Positions 8,217-17,643 of a stretch of DNA of 64,000 bases are shown here, in pieces. Below the pieces are notes generated by a model that made no database searches, was not told where the DNA came from, and was given only the letters and a program-made list of their open reading frames with translations. A program made the position numbers and the translations under genes. Source of the stretch: Clostridiales bacterium VE202-21. GTDB lineage: Bacteria; Bacillota; Clostridia; Lachnospirales; Lachnospiraceae. The stretch's first letter is position 1. Each line of letters opens with the position of its first letter. The DNA lies in the NCBI GenBank assembly GCA_000509105.1, contig BAIF02000123.1:1-64000 (forward strand), read 5' to 3'.

Positions 8217-8377
8217 AGTGACGGAAGACAATTTTCTGCCACATATTCAGTGAATCTATTTCTATTAAAAACACATAACGAACTGAGGACAAACTTCCCC
8301 GGTATCTGCAGCCGGACGGCCATACCTGCACATCTGCCGGTTCACTGCCTGGGGGAATATAAAAAGGAGGATCACAT

Positions 8378-9589
8378 ATGTACTGTTTTAGAAAAGTAAC
8401 CGATGACTTATACTGGGTAGGCGGAAGCGACCGCCGCCTGGAGCTGTTTGAAAACATTTTCCCCATCCCGAACGGTGTTTCCTATAACTCTTACCTGCTG
8501 ATGGACGAGAAGACCGTTCTCTTTGACACCGTAGACGCTTCTATCGGAAGGCAGTTTCTGGAAAATGTAGAAGCAGTTCTCGACGGAAGAACCCTGGACT
8601 ATCTGGTTGTGAATCACATGGAACCGGATCACTGTTCCCTTATCGCAGAACTGGCGCTGCGCTATCCTAAAATGCAGATTATCGGTAATGCCAAAACATT
8701 CCCCATGATCGGCCAGTTTTATGATATGGACTTAGAAGGCAGGAAAATCATCATCAAAGAAGGGGATACCTTTTCCAGTGGTACACACACCCTTCATTTT
8801 GTGATGGCTCCAATGGTACACTGGCCGGAGGCAATGATGACTTATGACGAGGCCGACAAGGTTCTGTTCTCTGCAGATGCCTTCGGAACCTTCGGCGCTC
8901 TTGGAGGCACGATTTTCAATGATGAAATCGACTTCGACAGAGACTGGCTGGATGATGCCCGCAGGTATTATACCAACATCGTGGGCAAGTACGGCGTTCA
9001 GGTCCAGAATGTACTGAAAAAAGCCGCTGCGCTGGACATCCGGTATATCTGCTCACTCCATGGACCTGTCTGGAGAAGCAATCTGGATTATATCATTGGA
9101 AAATATAATATCTGGAGCACATATGAGCCGGAAGTCCGTGGCGTTATGATCGCCTATGCTTCCATGTACGGCAATACGGAAAATGCTGCCAATGTACTGG
9201 CTGTCAAGCTTGCCGACGCGGGCGTGAAGAACATGGTTGTCCATGACATTTCCCGCACCCATGTTTCCCAGCTGATATCCGACAGCTTCAAATACAGCCA
9301 CCTTGTGCTTGCCTCCCCTACTTATAACGGCGGGGTATACCCTGTCATGGCCAATTATCTGGATGACATGAAGGCGCTGAATGTGCAGAACCGTACGGTC
9401 GCTGTGCTTGGCAACGGAACCTGGGCTCCGATGTCTGCTAAACTCATGGAAGCGAAGATCGGTGAGATGAAGAATATGACGATCCTGACGGAAAACTTTG
9501 CAATGAAATCATCACTAAAGGATTCACAGATGGAAGAGATGAATGTTTTAGCTGCAAGACTTGCAAAAGAGATTCTCGGAAACGAGTAG
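8378..9589 (+). CDS. FprA-type flavodiiron protein
   Basis: This 403-aa A-type flavoprotein has an N-terminal metallo-beta-lactamase-like domain that binds a diiron centre. Visible ligand motifs are HMEPDH (about 81-86), a His in MVHWPEAM and Asp in FSADAFG. The C-terminal flavodoxin domain binds FMN through AYASMYGNTE (from about residue 259). The family reduces O2 to water and/or NO to N2O in anaerobes, taking electrons from rubredoxin or similar carriers. The length matches the two-domain FprA class, without rubredoxin or flavin-reductase extensions. AAGGAGG lies upstream. It is monocistronic and faces the yfhO-like gene. Confidence 0.93.
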   Translation: MYCFRKVTDDLYWVGGSDRRLELFENIFPIPNGVSYNSYLLMDEKTVLFDTVDASIGRQFLENVEAVLDGRTLDYLVVNHMEPDHCSLIAELALRYPKMQIIGNAKTFPMIGQFYDMDLEGRKIIIKEGDTFSSGTHTLHFVMAPMVHWPEAMMTYDEADKVLFSADAFGTFGALGGTIFNDEIDFDRDWLDDARRYYTNIVGKYGVQVQNVLKKAAALDIRYICSLHGPVWRSNLDYIIGKYNIWSTYEPEVRGVMIAYASMYGNTENAANVLAVKLADAGVKNMVVHDISRTHVSQLISDSFKYSHLVLASPTYNGGVYPVMANYLDDMKALNVQNRTVAVLGNGTWAPMSAKLMEAKIGEMKNMTILTENFAMKSSLKDSQMEEMNVLAARLAKEILGNE

Positions 9590-9672
9590 TTCAGACTGGT
9601 ACATCGTATCATAATTAACTGCCATATAAGCCGGCCTGAATTTACGATAGCACTGCCACTTAAGCAGAGATT

Positions 9673-9751
9673 AATTTTCGAGGGTACTGCTCCCCAAACG
9701 CAGGCGTAGTGGTATACGCTGAAGTTTGTGGAGCAGTGCTGCCGGAAATTT
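9673..9751. repeat. Imperfect long hairpin between convergent genes
   Basis: AATTTTCG...ACTGCTCC pairs with GGAGCAGT...GGAAATT, with an inner GCGTA/TACGC stem. The whole spans about 79 bp between the 3' ends of fprA and the yfhO-like gene. It has no long T-run. It could work as a bidirectional terminator or be a degenerate palindromic repeat; it lacks the core features of the E1-E4 elements. Confidence 0.5.
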
Positions 9752-9791
9752 AAGTATACGATCGGTGCTGTACAATTCAAATATTCCTCTC

Positions 9792-12347
9792 TCAATTCTT
9801 GTACCATGCATGCGGCTTTTTCGTTCTGTCCATCCAGCATATCCCGAAAAATATGAACAACCCCATAATGGATAGGCCGATTCCCGCTTTCACCCCCGGA
9901 ATCTCATACTTCAATTCGATTACATTCTCCCCTGCAGAAAGCGGAACTGCCATCAGCGCATTGGCTGCCGGCCTGATTTCCACTTTCTTCCCATTCACGG
10001 AGGCTGTCCAGCCGTCATCATAGGGGATACTCAGGAGCATATTGCAGTCTTCGTCTGCGGTATAGCTGCCTTTCACATATCCGTCTTCAAATTTTTCTGT
10101 TACCATCTCTTTGTCCTTCAGTTCCTGAATAGCTTCCTCGAACAAATCCTGGTCCAGATAATAGAAATATGGCGTCATATCCTGTTCTTTTCCACTGTAC
10201 CCGTCCAGTGCCGCTGTATGCGCCTTCGTCCCGTCTCCGGCATTAAAAATCTTATAGCTCAGCCATGTGGCATAATTACAGCGGTACCCGCCATCTACAT
10301 ATAATACAAGGTCATGTACCCAGGAGTCTACATATCCATAGAGCAGATCGTCCTTTCCCGACGCAGGTATACTGAACTTCAGCACCTGGTCTTCAATAAG
10401 TACCTCCGGCTCTGCTTTTTTATAAAGTTCTACATCTCTTCCAAGGATTTTGGAAAACAACATATTTTGATATTCAAAGGGGTTGGCACTCTCCGTTTTT
10501 TCATAAACAGTATCCGCCGCCTCCATGCCTGCGTCCAGCGCATATGGGTTATAGTACACGGATTTTCCGTTTGCTTCCGGTATGGAATCCAATTTTTCAT
10601 AGCCTGCCACCTCTGATGCAGACAACAGATACTTTATCCCCAGCAGCGAATCTGCCGGCAGGCTTGATTCGGATACGATGCTTATGGTACTCTCAGAAGA
10701 ATACCCAATATCCCGTAGAAAATCCCCTGTCGTTCCATCAAATGTGGAGGAATAATGATTCAGGCCGCGGTAGTCATAAACCATGGCCTCATTTAAAAAG
10801 GCCGAGCATCTGCTCTCCTCGTCATACCTTTTATTCAGGGTGTCCATCCTGTAGAACTCGTCCGATTCCAGTTTTTTCACCGCTGCAACCTGTTCTGCAT
10901 TCCGGGCCGTATATTCCTGGTAAGCGGAAATATCCTGATTCCACTCGTAATTCATCTGAAACGTCATGATCCCATTTAAAACCAGTTCCACGGCCAGCAC
11001 AGCTGGAACCATATTCTGCAGCCCTGCCCGCTTTCGTTCCCCCATTCCTGAAAACAGATACAGCAGAGCATACACTGCAAGAACCGCTACAGTCAAAAGC
11101 AGTTGATTCTTTCCATATCCGCCAGCCAAATGGTACACCAGGAACAGCAGGATGCATCCCGCATATACCGCCGCCATCTTTTTACCGTCTTTTATCTTTT
11201 CATACTCCTGCACCCCTCTTGCCGCCAGATACAGAACAAGAAAAATGACAATGAAGGCAAATCGAAATGGATAGCTTGCCACGTACCTCAATCCGCTCCA
11301 GACGCAGTCCAGCGGTACAAACCAGCAGCTTACCAGCATAAACATTACCGCAATTACGGATAATATCTTCTCCTTTTTTTCCACATGGCGTGAGAAAAAA
11401 TAATAAAGAAAGAATCCAAAAAAGAGCAGACCGCAGTATAACGATACTGATTCAAAATAGCTGCCCAGTGCAAAGCCTTTGAAAGCATCAAAGAGGGAGC
11501 CATGTGTGGCCAAATGGAAGATCTCAGGAACAAAAGCATCCTTGCCTTTCTGCAGTCCCACCACCACCGGATAAAAAATAAAACAACTTCCGAGCACCCC
11601 TGCAAGCATGATGCCGCCACACAATATGGTATCTTTTATGAATCTTTTTCGCTCCTTTGGATCCGGCTTGTCAATTTTTAAGATTCTTTCGTACAGGAAA
11701 TAACATACGGCGAACAAACCTGTCATATAGCCTGTATACCAGTTAATTGCAATGGAAAATAGAACGGTAAGAAAAAGCCACCGCTTCCGGTTCCCGGAAA
11801 CAAACCTGTAAACAGCCAGCAGTAAAAGCGGCAGAAGGATTACGCCATCCAGCCACATAATATTAGATGACTGCAGCATATTGTACTGCATCAGAGCATA
11901 CGAGAGCGAAATAAGGGTCCGCATTCTTAATGATACCGCCGGAAAACGCTTCCAGAAAAAGATTCCTGCAGTCACCCCCGCAAGCCCTTGTTTTACTGCC
12001 GTAAGAATAAACAGGAACAAAGGCAGCTGCTCTATCTGAAAAAACACAACAAGCAGATTCAGCGGACAGCCAAGATAATAGCCGAACAATGCAACCAGGG
12101 AACCTCCCAGAGATTTTGTGAACGAATACCCGATGTCTGCTTTTCCCAACAGTACATTCCGGTAATACGCAAAATAATCTACATACTGAATATCCTGGTC
12201 CCACAGCATATTAGACTTGCTGCCGAAGGGATATAATCCACTCCCGGCCTGTATTAGGATAAACAAAAAGATGGAGCTGAGGAAAACAATCCCCAGCGCC
12301 AGCAAATTTCGTTTTCTTGTATCATCTGATCTAAATTTTCCCGACAT
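9792..12347 (-). CDS. YfhO family membrane protein (GT-C-like glycosylation protein)
   Basis: This 851-aa protein has a dozen or more hydrophobic segments in the first about 480 residues. A large extracytoplasmic domain follows (about 490-820), and a final TM helix near the C-terminus precedes a short basic tail. N-terminal features such as the loop YPFGSKSNMLWDQDIQYVDYF and DGVILLPLLLL fit YfhO/Bacterial membrane protein families. In Bacillus and staphylococci YfhO works with CsbB-type GT2 enzymes. It transfers a sugar from a lipid carrier to lipoteichoic acid or other surface polymers. A CsbB-like gene lies at 15.5 kb. The ATG is preceded by GGAGAG. Confidence 0.87.
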   Translation of the reverse strand: MSGKFRSDDTRKRNLLALGIVFLSSIFLFILIQAGSGLYPFGSKSNMLWDQDIQYVDYFAYYRNVLLGKADIGYSFTKSLGGSLVALFGYYLGCPLNLLVVFFQIEQLPLFLFILTAVKQGLAGVTAGIFFWKRFPAVSLRMRTLISLSYALMQYNMLQSSNIMWLDGVILLPLLLLAVYRFVSGNRKRWLFLTVLFSIAINWYTGYMTGLFAVCYFLYERILKIDKPDPKERKRFIKDTILCGGIMLAGVLGSCFIFYPVVVGLQKGKDAFVPEIFHLATHGSLFDAFKGFALGSYFESVSLYCGLLFFGFFLYYFFSRHVEKKEKILSVIAVMFMLVSCWFVPLDCVWSGLRYVASYPFRFAFIVIFLVLYLAARGVQEYEKIKDGKKMAAVYAGCILLFLVYHLAGGYGKNQLLLTVAVLAVYALLYLFSGMGERKRAGLQNMVPAVLAVELVLNGIMTFQMNYEWNQDISAYQEYTARNAEQVAAVKKLESDEFYRMDTLNKRYDEESRCSAFLNEAMVYDYRGLNHYSSTFDGTTGDFLRDIGYSSESTISIVSESSLPADSLLGIKYLLSASEVAGYEKLDSIPEANGKSVYYNPYALDAGMEAADTVYEKTESANPFEYQNMLFSKILGRDVELYKKAEPEVLIEDQVLKFSIPASGKDDLLYGYVDSWVHDLVLYVDGGYRCNYATWLSYKIFNAGDGTKAHTAALDGYSGKEQDMTPYFYYLDQDLFEEAIQELKDKEMVTEKFEDGYVKGSYTADEDCNMLLSIPYDDGWTASVNGKKVEIRPAANALMAVPLSAGENVIELKYEIPGVKAGIGLSIMGLFIFFGICWMDRTKKPHAWYKN

Positions 12348-12480
12348 TGCTTAACTCTCCATCCGCTTCCCTTTACTTCATAAACTGTAGAAATCAAATA
12401 ACCGAAGCTTTCTGCTTATTGCCCTAGAGCGTGTCTGACACATTGATATTCAGCATTATAACTAGCCTCAATTCCCGGCT

Positions 12481-13575
12481 CTACTGGAACTCACTCTGTC
12501 CCTTATAGTTTACGGCGATATAGCTCTTCCCACGATTTACTTTGATCTCCTTGCCGCTCTCATCGTAAAAACGCAGGTACGAATTCTCATTATTCGCTTC
12601 TTTGCTCCAATGTATCTTCTGCATGCCGCCGTTTGACACATAATATCCTACGTAATCAGAACCGCCATACCAGTTGATTTCTTTATGCCCAATATCATCC
12701 CTTACAGAAATATCCGTCTCCAAAACAAATACATTTGTAAAAGCGAGCTGGGTATTGTCACTGCCGTCCATCTGCGGTTTTCCGTTAATCTGCTTTAAGT
12801 AAGTCTTTGAGCCCTCGTCATAAGTCAGGGTTGCCGTGGCAGCCCCAAAATTAATGTTGACATTTTTGCAGTCCTGTCCTTCCGGCTTCAGCTGTTCGTC
12901 CATCCCGTTAAACTGGAATGCCGTCCCCTTTTTATCCTCGTTTAAATCAGTTCTCCTGCCTTCTGCCTGTACCACCTCTGCGAATCTGGTCCCATCAAAA
13001 TATCCTGTATGCTCCAATGAATATCCTGCATTCAGCCTGTCCTGGTCACGCCCAAACAGCCCCCCTGCATTGTTCATCCCGTCATATTGGTCCAGGTTCA
13101 GCGCTTCGAGATAGTCTGCAATACTGTCATCAATTCCCCAATTCACATAAAAGGCATCATATCCCTGTGAATATGCCGGAAAATAATAACGACAGCTGCG
13201 CACGGCACAAATCTTAGGTACTGCAGTGTAATCTGCGTATAAAGCCATAAGGCGCGTCACATCTCCCTCGACCGGAATTTCGTAGATAATGTCTGCCTTT
13301 GAAATTCCAAGCTGTGGGAGCGCCGCCTCCACATTATTCACCATAACAGCCACAGGCCTTTTGCCTATGGCGCCGTCTGTCAGATCCGCCAGCCCTGTCA
13401 GCAGGTTCTGGTTTGCAGGCACCTTTTCCTGCTTTGGCTCTTCTTTTTTCTCTTTTACTACTTTTTCTTCTGTCTTCTCTGCTCTTTTGGGCGCTTCCTT
13501 CTTCTTACAGCCGGCCGCGCCAAATATCATGAGAAATACCAGCAAAACAATACTTACCTTTTTTAGCCTTTTCAT
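12481..13575 (-). CDS. DUF3048 domain lipoprotein (YerB-like)
   Basis: A lipoprotein of about 364 aa. The start at 13575 gives a classical signal sequence MKRLKKVSIVLLVFLMIF ending in lipobox GAAGC and is preceded by GGAGAGG; an upstream in-frame Met lacks such support. A Lys/Glu-rich linker (about 27-55) leads into the DUF3048 domain. That domain carries KRPVAVMVNN, SKADIIYE, VRSCRYYFPAYSQGYDAFYV and a C-terminal GKSYIAVN. DUF3048 proteins are surface-exposed and their enzymatic role is not established. It lies between two polytopic glycosylation proteins, suggesting an envelope role. Confidence 0.87.
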   Translation of the reverse strand: MKRLKKVSIVLLVFLMIFGAAGCKKKEAPKRAEKTEEKVVKEKKEEPKQEKVPANQNLLTGLADLTDGAIGKRPVAVMVNNVEAALPQLGISKADIIYEIPVEGDVTRLMALYADYTAVPKICAVRSCRYYFPAYSQGYDAFYVNWGIDDSIADYLEALNLDQYDGMNNAGGLFGRDQDRLNAGYSLEHTGYFDGTRFAEVVQAEGRRTDLNEDKKGTAFQFNGMDEQLKPEGQDCKNVNINFGAATATLTYDEGSKTYLKQINGKPQMDGSDNTQLAFTNVFVLETDISVRDDIGHKEINWYGGSDYVGYYVSNGGMQKIHWSKEANNENSYLRFYDESGKEIKVNRGKSYIAVNYKGQSEFQ

Positions 13576-13687
13576 TTGACCTCTCCTTCCAGTCTGAAGT
13601 TTCCTGCTTCTTATTTTACCAAATTCATACAAAAGTACAACCCTATATCACAAATGCCCTTGCTTTTGGAAGTTACTGTTTACATGC

Positions 13688-15472
13688 TTATCTGTGAACA
13701 GCAGCGCCTTTCCCCTGCGGATCTCTGTTCAGCAGCCACGGATAAAGCAGCACCAGAGGCAGGCCGATTACCAGGAGATAGATATACCTGACGCCAAATG
13801 CCGTTGGAGTAGCCACCATCAAAGTCAGCCAGTTGCCCGCCATGACCAGCAGAGGAATGATATACACTGATTTTTTACGCATCCAGCAGAAAACAATATC
13901 AAATAAAAGGATCCATACCAACAGCCCCGTTGATATATAATCGTACTTTTCCACTATTTTTTCCTGCATAGGATATCCCAGCACATTTTCAAAAGGCTGA
14001 TTCTGATACATGTCCCACCAGTTCCTGGCAATATCCGTTTTCACAAACTCGTATTTCGTCTCCCCGCCTATATGCCAGAAGCCATACGTTCCCATAAGAT
14101 ACTGCTTTACATAGACATCAAAATTTTTAGTCAGCATGGAAAACCAGACATGAAAAAATTCTTTTTTGTGGCTGTCTAAATATTCCGTATCGAATTCGGG
14201 CGCCCATTTGATCGGATCCACTAAAAACGGCCAATAATAATCCTGATACTTTTCCAATGGCAGCAGATGATCCATAAATTCTTCCTCTTCCGCGCTCATC
14301 TCTCCCTCTGTGACAACGACTCTGGCCATTTGCTGCAAAGGGATGCCGACTGATTCCACAAAAACATTTTCGGCAGAAAACATGTGCACATATACAGGCC
14401 CCGTAATAAACCAGATCAAGCCAATACTGACCACCGATGTTATCAAAACCCGCTTTAACCGCTTCCTGTAAACGATCAAAAGTCCCGCACTGAGCAAGAT
14501 CCCGATATAGATTCCGTTATTTCTCAAAAGAGAGGCCAGAATCATCAGCCCTGCATAGCTGATCAAAACTTTCTTTTCTAAAAATGAATCCGGATTCACT
14601 GCGACATGATCGATTAATATCAGTGCTAAAAGAATAAGAACACCGCTGAAAATGGGGTCTTTCCACATAACAACCGCATAGTTTCCAAAAACCGGAGCCG
14701 CCGCAAAATATGCGAGCCCCAGATAGATCAGAATCTTCTTAAACCCTTTCCGCTCAATCCACTCCAGCAAATACCCCAGAATTCCTGCCATAATAAGCAT
14801 CTGAAATACAGAATAAAGCGCAATCCCAATATTAAAGTTATGGAAGATATAGCCCACGAGCATGAATCCGCCAACCATTAAGGTATAAAAAACAGGAAAA
14901 TGGTTGTCCCATGGCATCTCCCCGAAAGCAATTGCCATGGAAACCGTAGCATCATCAGGTACAATCCCCGGGAAATAAGTTACAAATGTGGGAACCCAGG
15001 CTGCAAACAAAATAACGCTGTAGAGCAGCCATTTTCTTTGATTCCATTTCGGAACCGGCAGTTCTCCTGAAGTCATGCGGCCTCTTACCGCCGTATTCAC
15101 ACCAGCCAGATATAAATCAAAAAACAGAAGCCATCCAACAAAAAAATAAAGAATAAACCAGATAATATCAAATCCCGTAAAAACTAAAAAAGATACGCTG
15201 TCCGCATGTATCTTCTGTCCAACAACAATCATCAGAGAAAACAAGATACCCAGTAGTACGGTTCCCGGCAATATGCGGCCGTGCTTCAGCAGATACGCAT
15301 TCTTTCGGGCCGCTTTAAGCCCCGCATAAATCAGAATCGATAATCCTGCAATATAAACCGGATTCATCAGCCACTTTTCCTGATGAAAAAACAACAGATT
15401 TGCTATTGTAATAGACAGGATAAGCGAAAGTATATCCGAATTCCCTCTCATAAAGTTCTTTGCCCGGTTCAT
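13688..15472 (-). CDS. DUF6020 family polytopic membrane protein
   Basis: This 594-aa protein has about 12 hydrophobic segments. A conserved extracytoplasmic motif TYFPGIVPDDATVSMAIAFGE (in parts TYFPGIVPDDA and HFPVFYTLM) resembles the acidic first loop of GT-C glycosyltransferases and DUF6020 proteins. It overlaps the upstream GT2 gene by 4 nt, so the two are translationally coupled. That pairing is the usual arrangement of a GT2 making a polyprenyl-phosphate sugar and a GT-C-like partner using it outside the membrane. Its acceptor is unknown. Confidence 0.8.
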   Translation of the reverse strand: MNRAKNFMRGNSDILSLILSITIANLLFFHQEKWLMNPVYIAGLSILIYAGLKAARKNAYLLKHGRILPGTVLLGILFSLMIVVGQKIHADSVSFLVFTGFDIIWFILYFFVGWLLFFDLYLAGVNTAVRGRMTSGELPVPKWNQRKWLLYSVILFAAWVPTFVTYFPGIVPDDATVSMAIAFGEMPWDNHFPVFYTLMVGGFMLVGYIFHNFNIGIALYSVFQMLIMAGILGYLLEWIERKGFKKILIYLGLAYFAAAPVFGNYAVVMWKDPIFSGVLILLALILIDHVAVNPDSFLEKKVLISYAGLMILASLLRNNGIYIGILLSAGLLIVYRKRLKRVLITSVVSIGLIWFITGPVYVHMFSAENVFVESVGIPLQQMARVVVTEGEMSAEEEEFMDHLLPLEKYQDYYWPFLVDPIKWAPEFDTEYLDSHKKEFFHVWFSMLTKNFDVYVKQYLMGTYGFWHIGGETKYEFVKTDIARNWWDMYQNQPFENVLGYPMQEKIVEKYDYISTGLLVWILLFDIVFCWMRKKSVYIIPLLVMAGNWLTLMVATPTAFGVRYIYLLVIGLPLVLLYPWLLNRDPQGKGAAVHR

Positions 15473-16437
15473 TCCTTTTTCTCCTCATCCTCTTCTTCCA
15501 AATTACTTTCATCGCAGATATAGACAGGCCTTTTCTTGGTTTCCAGATACGTCTTGGAGAGATACATGCCTAAAATCCCTATACAAAGCAGCTGAATCCC
15601 GCCCAGCATCAGGATAATACAGGTCATAGAAGGCCAGCCTGCAACCGGGTCTCCAAAACATAAAGTCTTAACCAGGATAATAATTAAAAATATAAATGCG
15701 GCCGCACAAACTGTCATCCCCAATATGGATGCCATGGCAAGAGGTGCCGTTGAGAAACCGATAATTCCCTCAAGACTGTAGCGGAACAGTTTAAAAAAGG
15801 ACCATTTTGTCTCACCTGCAATACGTTCTACATTCTCGAACTCAATCCACTTTGTCCGAAAACCTACCCAGCCGAAAATACCTTTCGAAAAACGATTGTA
15901 TTCACTCATTTCCAGGATTGCATTTTTGAACTTCCGGTTCATCAAACGGTAGTCCCTCGCTCCATCCATAATCTCAGCTGAAGAAATCTTATTCATCAGA
16001 TGGTAAAACCGGCGCGCAAAGAAAGAACGGACGGGCGGTTCACCTTTCCTGGTCACTCTTCTGGTAGCAGCGGAATCGTATCCTTCTTCTTTCACTGCCT
16101 TTAACATCTCAGGCAGCAGGGACGGAGGATCCTGCAGATCCGCATCCATCAGAACCACATAATCACCGTCCGTATTCTTAAGTCCCGCATAGATGGCAGC
16201 TTCCTTGCCAAAATTGCGGGAGAAAGAAAGATATTTGACCCTGTTATCACTTTTGGCCATATCTTTTGCAAGATCTAATGTGCTGTCCTTCGAGCCGTCA
16301 TCTATAAAAAGGAGCTCTAATTCATATTCTGCTAATTGCCCTGCTGTCTTTTTGAACTCCTCGTAAAAATAAGGGAGAACCTCCTCTTCATTGTAGCAGG
16401 GGACAATCAGCGATATCTTTTCTTTTGGCATAATCAA
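15469..16437 (-). CDS. GT2 family polyprenyl-phosphate glycosyltransferase (CsbB/GtrB-like)
   Basis: This 322-aa protein has an N-terminal GT-A domain with IVPCYNEEEVLPYF (about 11-24), the nucleotide-binding FIDDGSKDST, and the metal-binding DADLQDPP (near residue 99). Two C-terminal TM helices at about 232-260 and 270-295 are characteristic of DPM1/GtrB/CsbB enzymes. These make undecaprenyl-phosphate-linked monosaccharides on the cytoplasmic face. The coupled DUF6020 gene and the YfhO-like gene 6 kb downstream are candidate partners that transfer the sugar outside. The donor sugar cannot be determined. Confidence 0.9.
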   Translation of the reverse strand: MIMPKEKISLIVPCYNEEEVLPYFYEEFKKTAGQLAEYELELLFIDDGSKDSTLDLAKDMAKSDNRVKYLSFSRNFGKEAAIYAGLKNTDGDYVVLMDADLQDPPSLLPEMLKAVKEEGYDSAATRRVTRKGEPPVRSFFARRFYHLMNKISSAEIMDGARDYRLMNRKFKNAILEMSEYNRFSKGIFGWVGFRTKWIEFENVERIAGETKWSFFKLFRYSLEGIIGFSTAPLAMASILGMTVCAAAFIFLIIILVKTLCFGDPVAGWPSMTCIILMLGGIQLLCIGILGMYLSKTYLETKKRPVYICDESNLEEEDEEKKE

Positions 16438-16578
16438 ATACTTCCTTACTTCGTTTAGTCATCCTGTTTTTTAATCATAACGCTTCTTCTGGGTATATTC
16501 AACACCAAAAACGGTAAGGCCAGAACACCCCGATTTCTCCTCCTGACAGGTCACCCATATGTATATGCTTCTTTCTGT

Positions 16579-17139
16579 CTATTTCAAAATTGCTCCATCC
16601 TTAAATGCATTTCCCACTTTTTCGCCCAGTTTGATATAAGCATTATTAAATGGATCAAAAGTAATCGGCGCTGCTTTTGCTACGTCTACATTTCCCTTGT
16701 CATCCAGAACGGATTCATCTACACTGACATTCACTATCTCTCCCACAAGGCGGCAAGTCTTAGGGTCATAACTTTTCAGCTTACATTCCACGCAGATGGC
16801 AAGTTCTTTGATGATCGGTGCGTCCACCAGGTCTGAGTGCTCTGCAGTAAATCCTGCTTTTGCAAATTTGTCCGGCACTTTATTAGCGGAAACGATGCCC
16901 ACGTAATCACATGCTGCCATATGTGCCTCGTCTGCCATGCTGATCGTAAAGGCTTTTCTTTTTAAAATATTCTCGGTTGTCTTATGCCCTTCACTGATGC
17001 ACATGGAAATCTCATTGTTGTCGCTGATGCCGCCCCAGGCCGCGTTCATTACATCTGGCATATTATCTTCGCCATAGGTTGCAATCATCAATACAGGCTG
17101 TGGGTATGTGTATGGCTTTGCTCCAAAGTTTTTTCTCAT
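16579..17139 (-). CDS. Flavin reductase-like FMN-binding protein
   Basis: A split-barrel flavin reductase of about 186 aa. The start at 17139 is chosen because AGGAGG lies 8 bp upstream and the product then begins MRKNFGAKPYTYPQPVLMI, the usual N-terminus. An in-frame Met further upstream lies inside the preceding gene. Conserved features are GEDNMPDVMNAAW, MCISEGHKTTENI, and SMADEAHMAACDYVGI with the loop that binds FMN. The family reduces free flavins or acts as a flavoprotein of unknown substrate. It follows an ArsC-like gene by 16 bp, probably in the same transcript. Confidence 0.87.
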   Translation of the reverse strand: MRKNFGAKPYTYPQPVLMIATYGEDNMPDVMNAAWGGISDNNEISMCISEGHKTTENILKRKAFTISMADEAHMAACDYVGIVSANKVPDKFAKAGFTAEHSDLVDAPIIKELAICVECKLKSYDPKTCRLVGEIVNVSVDESVLDDKGNVDVAKAAPITFDPFNNAYIKLGEKVGNAFKDGAILK

Positions 17140-17155
17140 AATATTAGTCCTCCTA

Positions 17156-17497
17156 TTATTTCCAAATTTTCCATATGTCCGGCTGATAGCCGACTGTTGC
17201 CTGTTTTCCGTTTCTAACAATCGGTGTCCTTATCACTTGCTGGTTTTCAAGAATTTTTTCTGCCCGGTCTTCTTCTGCAATATATGTGACCAGGGCAAGT
17301 AAATCTTTGTCCCTGCAATTCGGATCGAGCAACTGTTCATAGCCGCCAATTGATTGGCAGACGGAGTAGAACTCTCCTTTGCTGAGTCCCTTTTCTTTCA
17401 TGTCTATAAACTGATATTTTATGCCCCGCTCCTTGAAATAACGCTCTGCTTTCTTGCTGTCAAAGCTCTTTTTTGTTCCAAAGATCTGTATATTCAT
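17156..17497 (-). CDS. ArsC/Spx-like protein lacking the catalytic cysteine
   Basis: This 113-aa ArsC-superfamily protein has the fold pattern (MNIQIFGTKKSFDSKKAERYF, then RTPIVRNGKQATVGY) but a Ser in place of the N-terminal redox CxxC/Cx5 cysteine: the motif reads GTKKSFDSK. The only cysteines lie in the middle (about residues 47 and 61). The lost nucleophile argues against arsenate or disulfide reduction. A regulatory role such as that of Spx, which binds RNA polymerase, is possible but not shown. It is followed closely by a flavin reductase gene. Confidence 0.82.
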   Translation of the reverse strand: MNIQIFGTKKSFDSKKAERYFKERGIKYQFIDMKEKGLSKGEFYSVCQSIGGYEQLLDPNCRDKDLLALVTYIAEEDRAEKILENQQVIRTPIVRNGKQATVGYQPDIWKIWK

Positions 17498-17643
17498 GGG
17501 CCTTGTCTCCTTTTAGATTTTCTTGTTTCTTAAAGTTTATCCACTAGGAGATTATATCATAGAATCCACTTCAAACCAATAGTTCTTTCTTATACAGACA
17601 GCAAATTCCTTTTTAATAACTTTTATTCAATTCTATATTTTAT

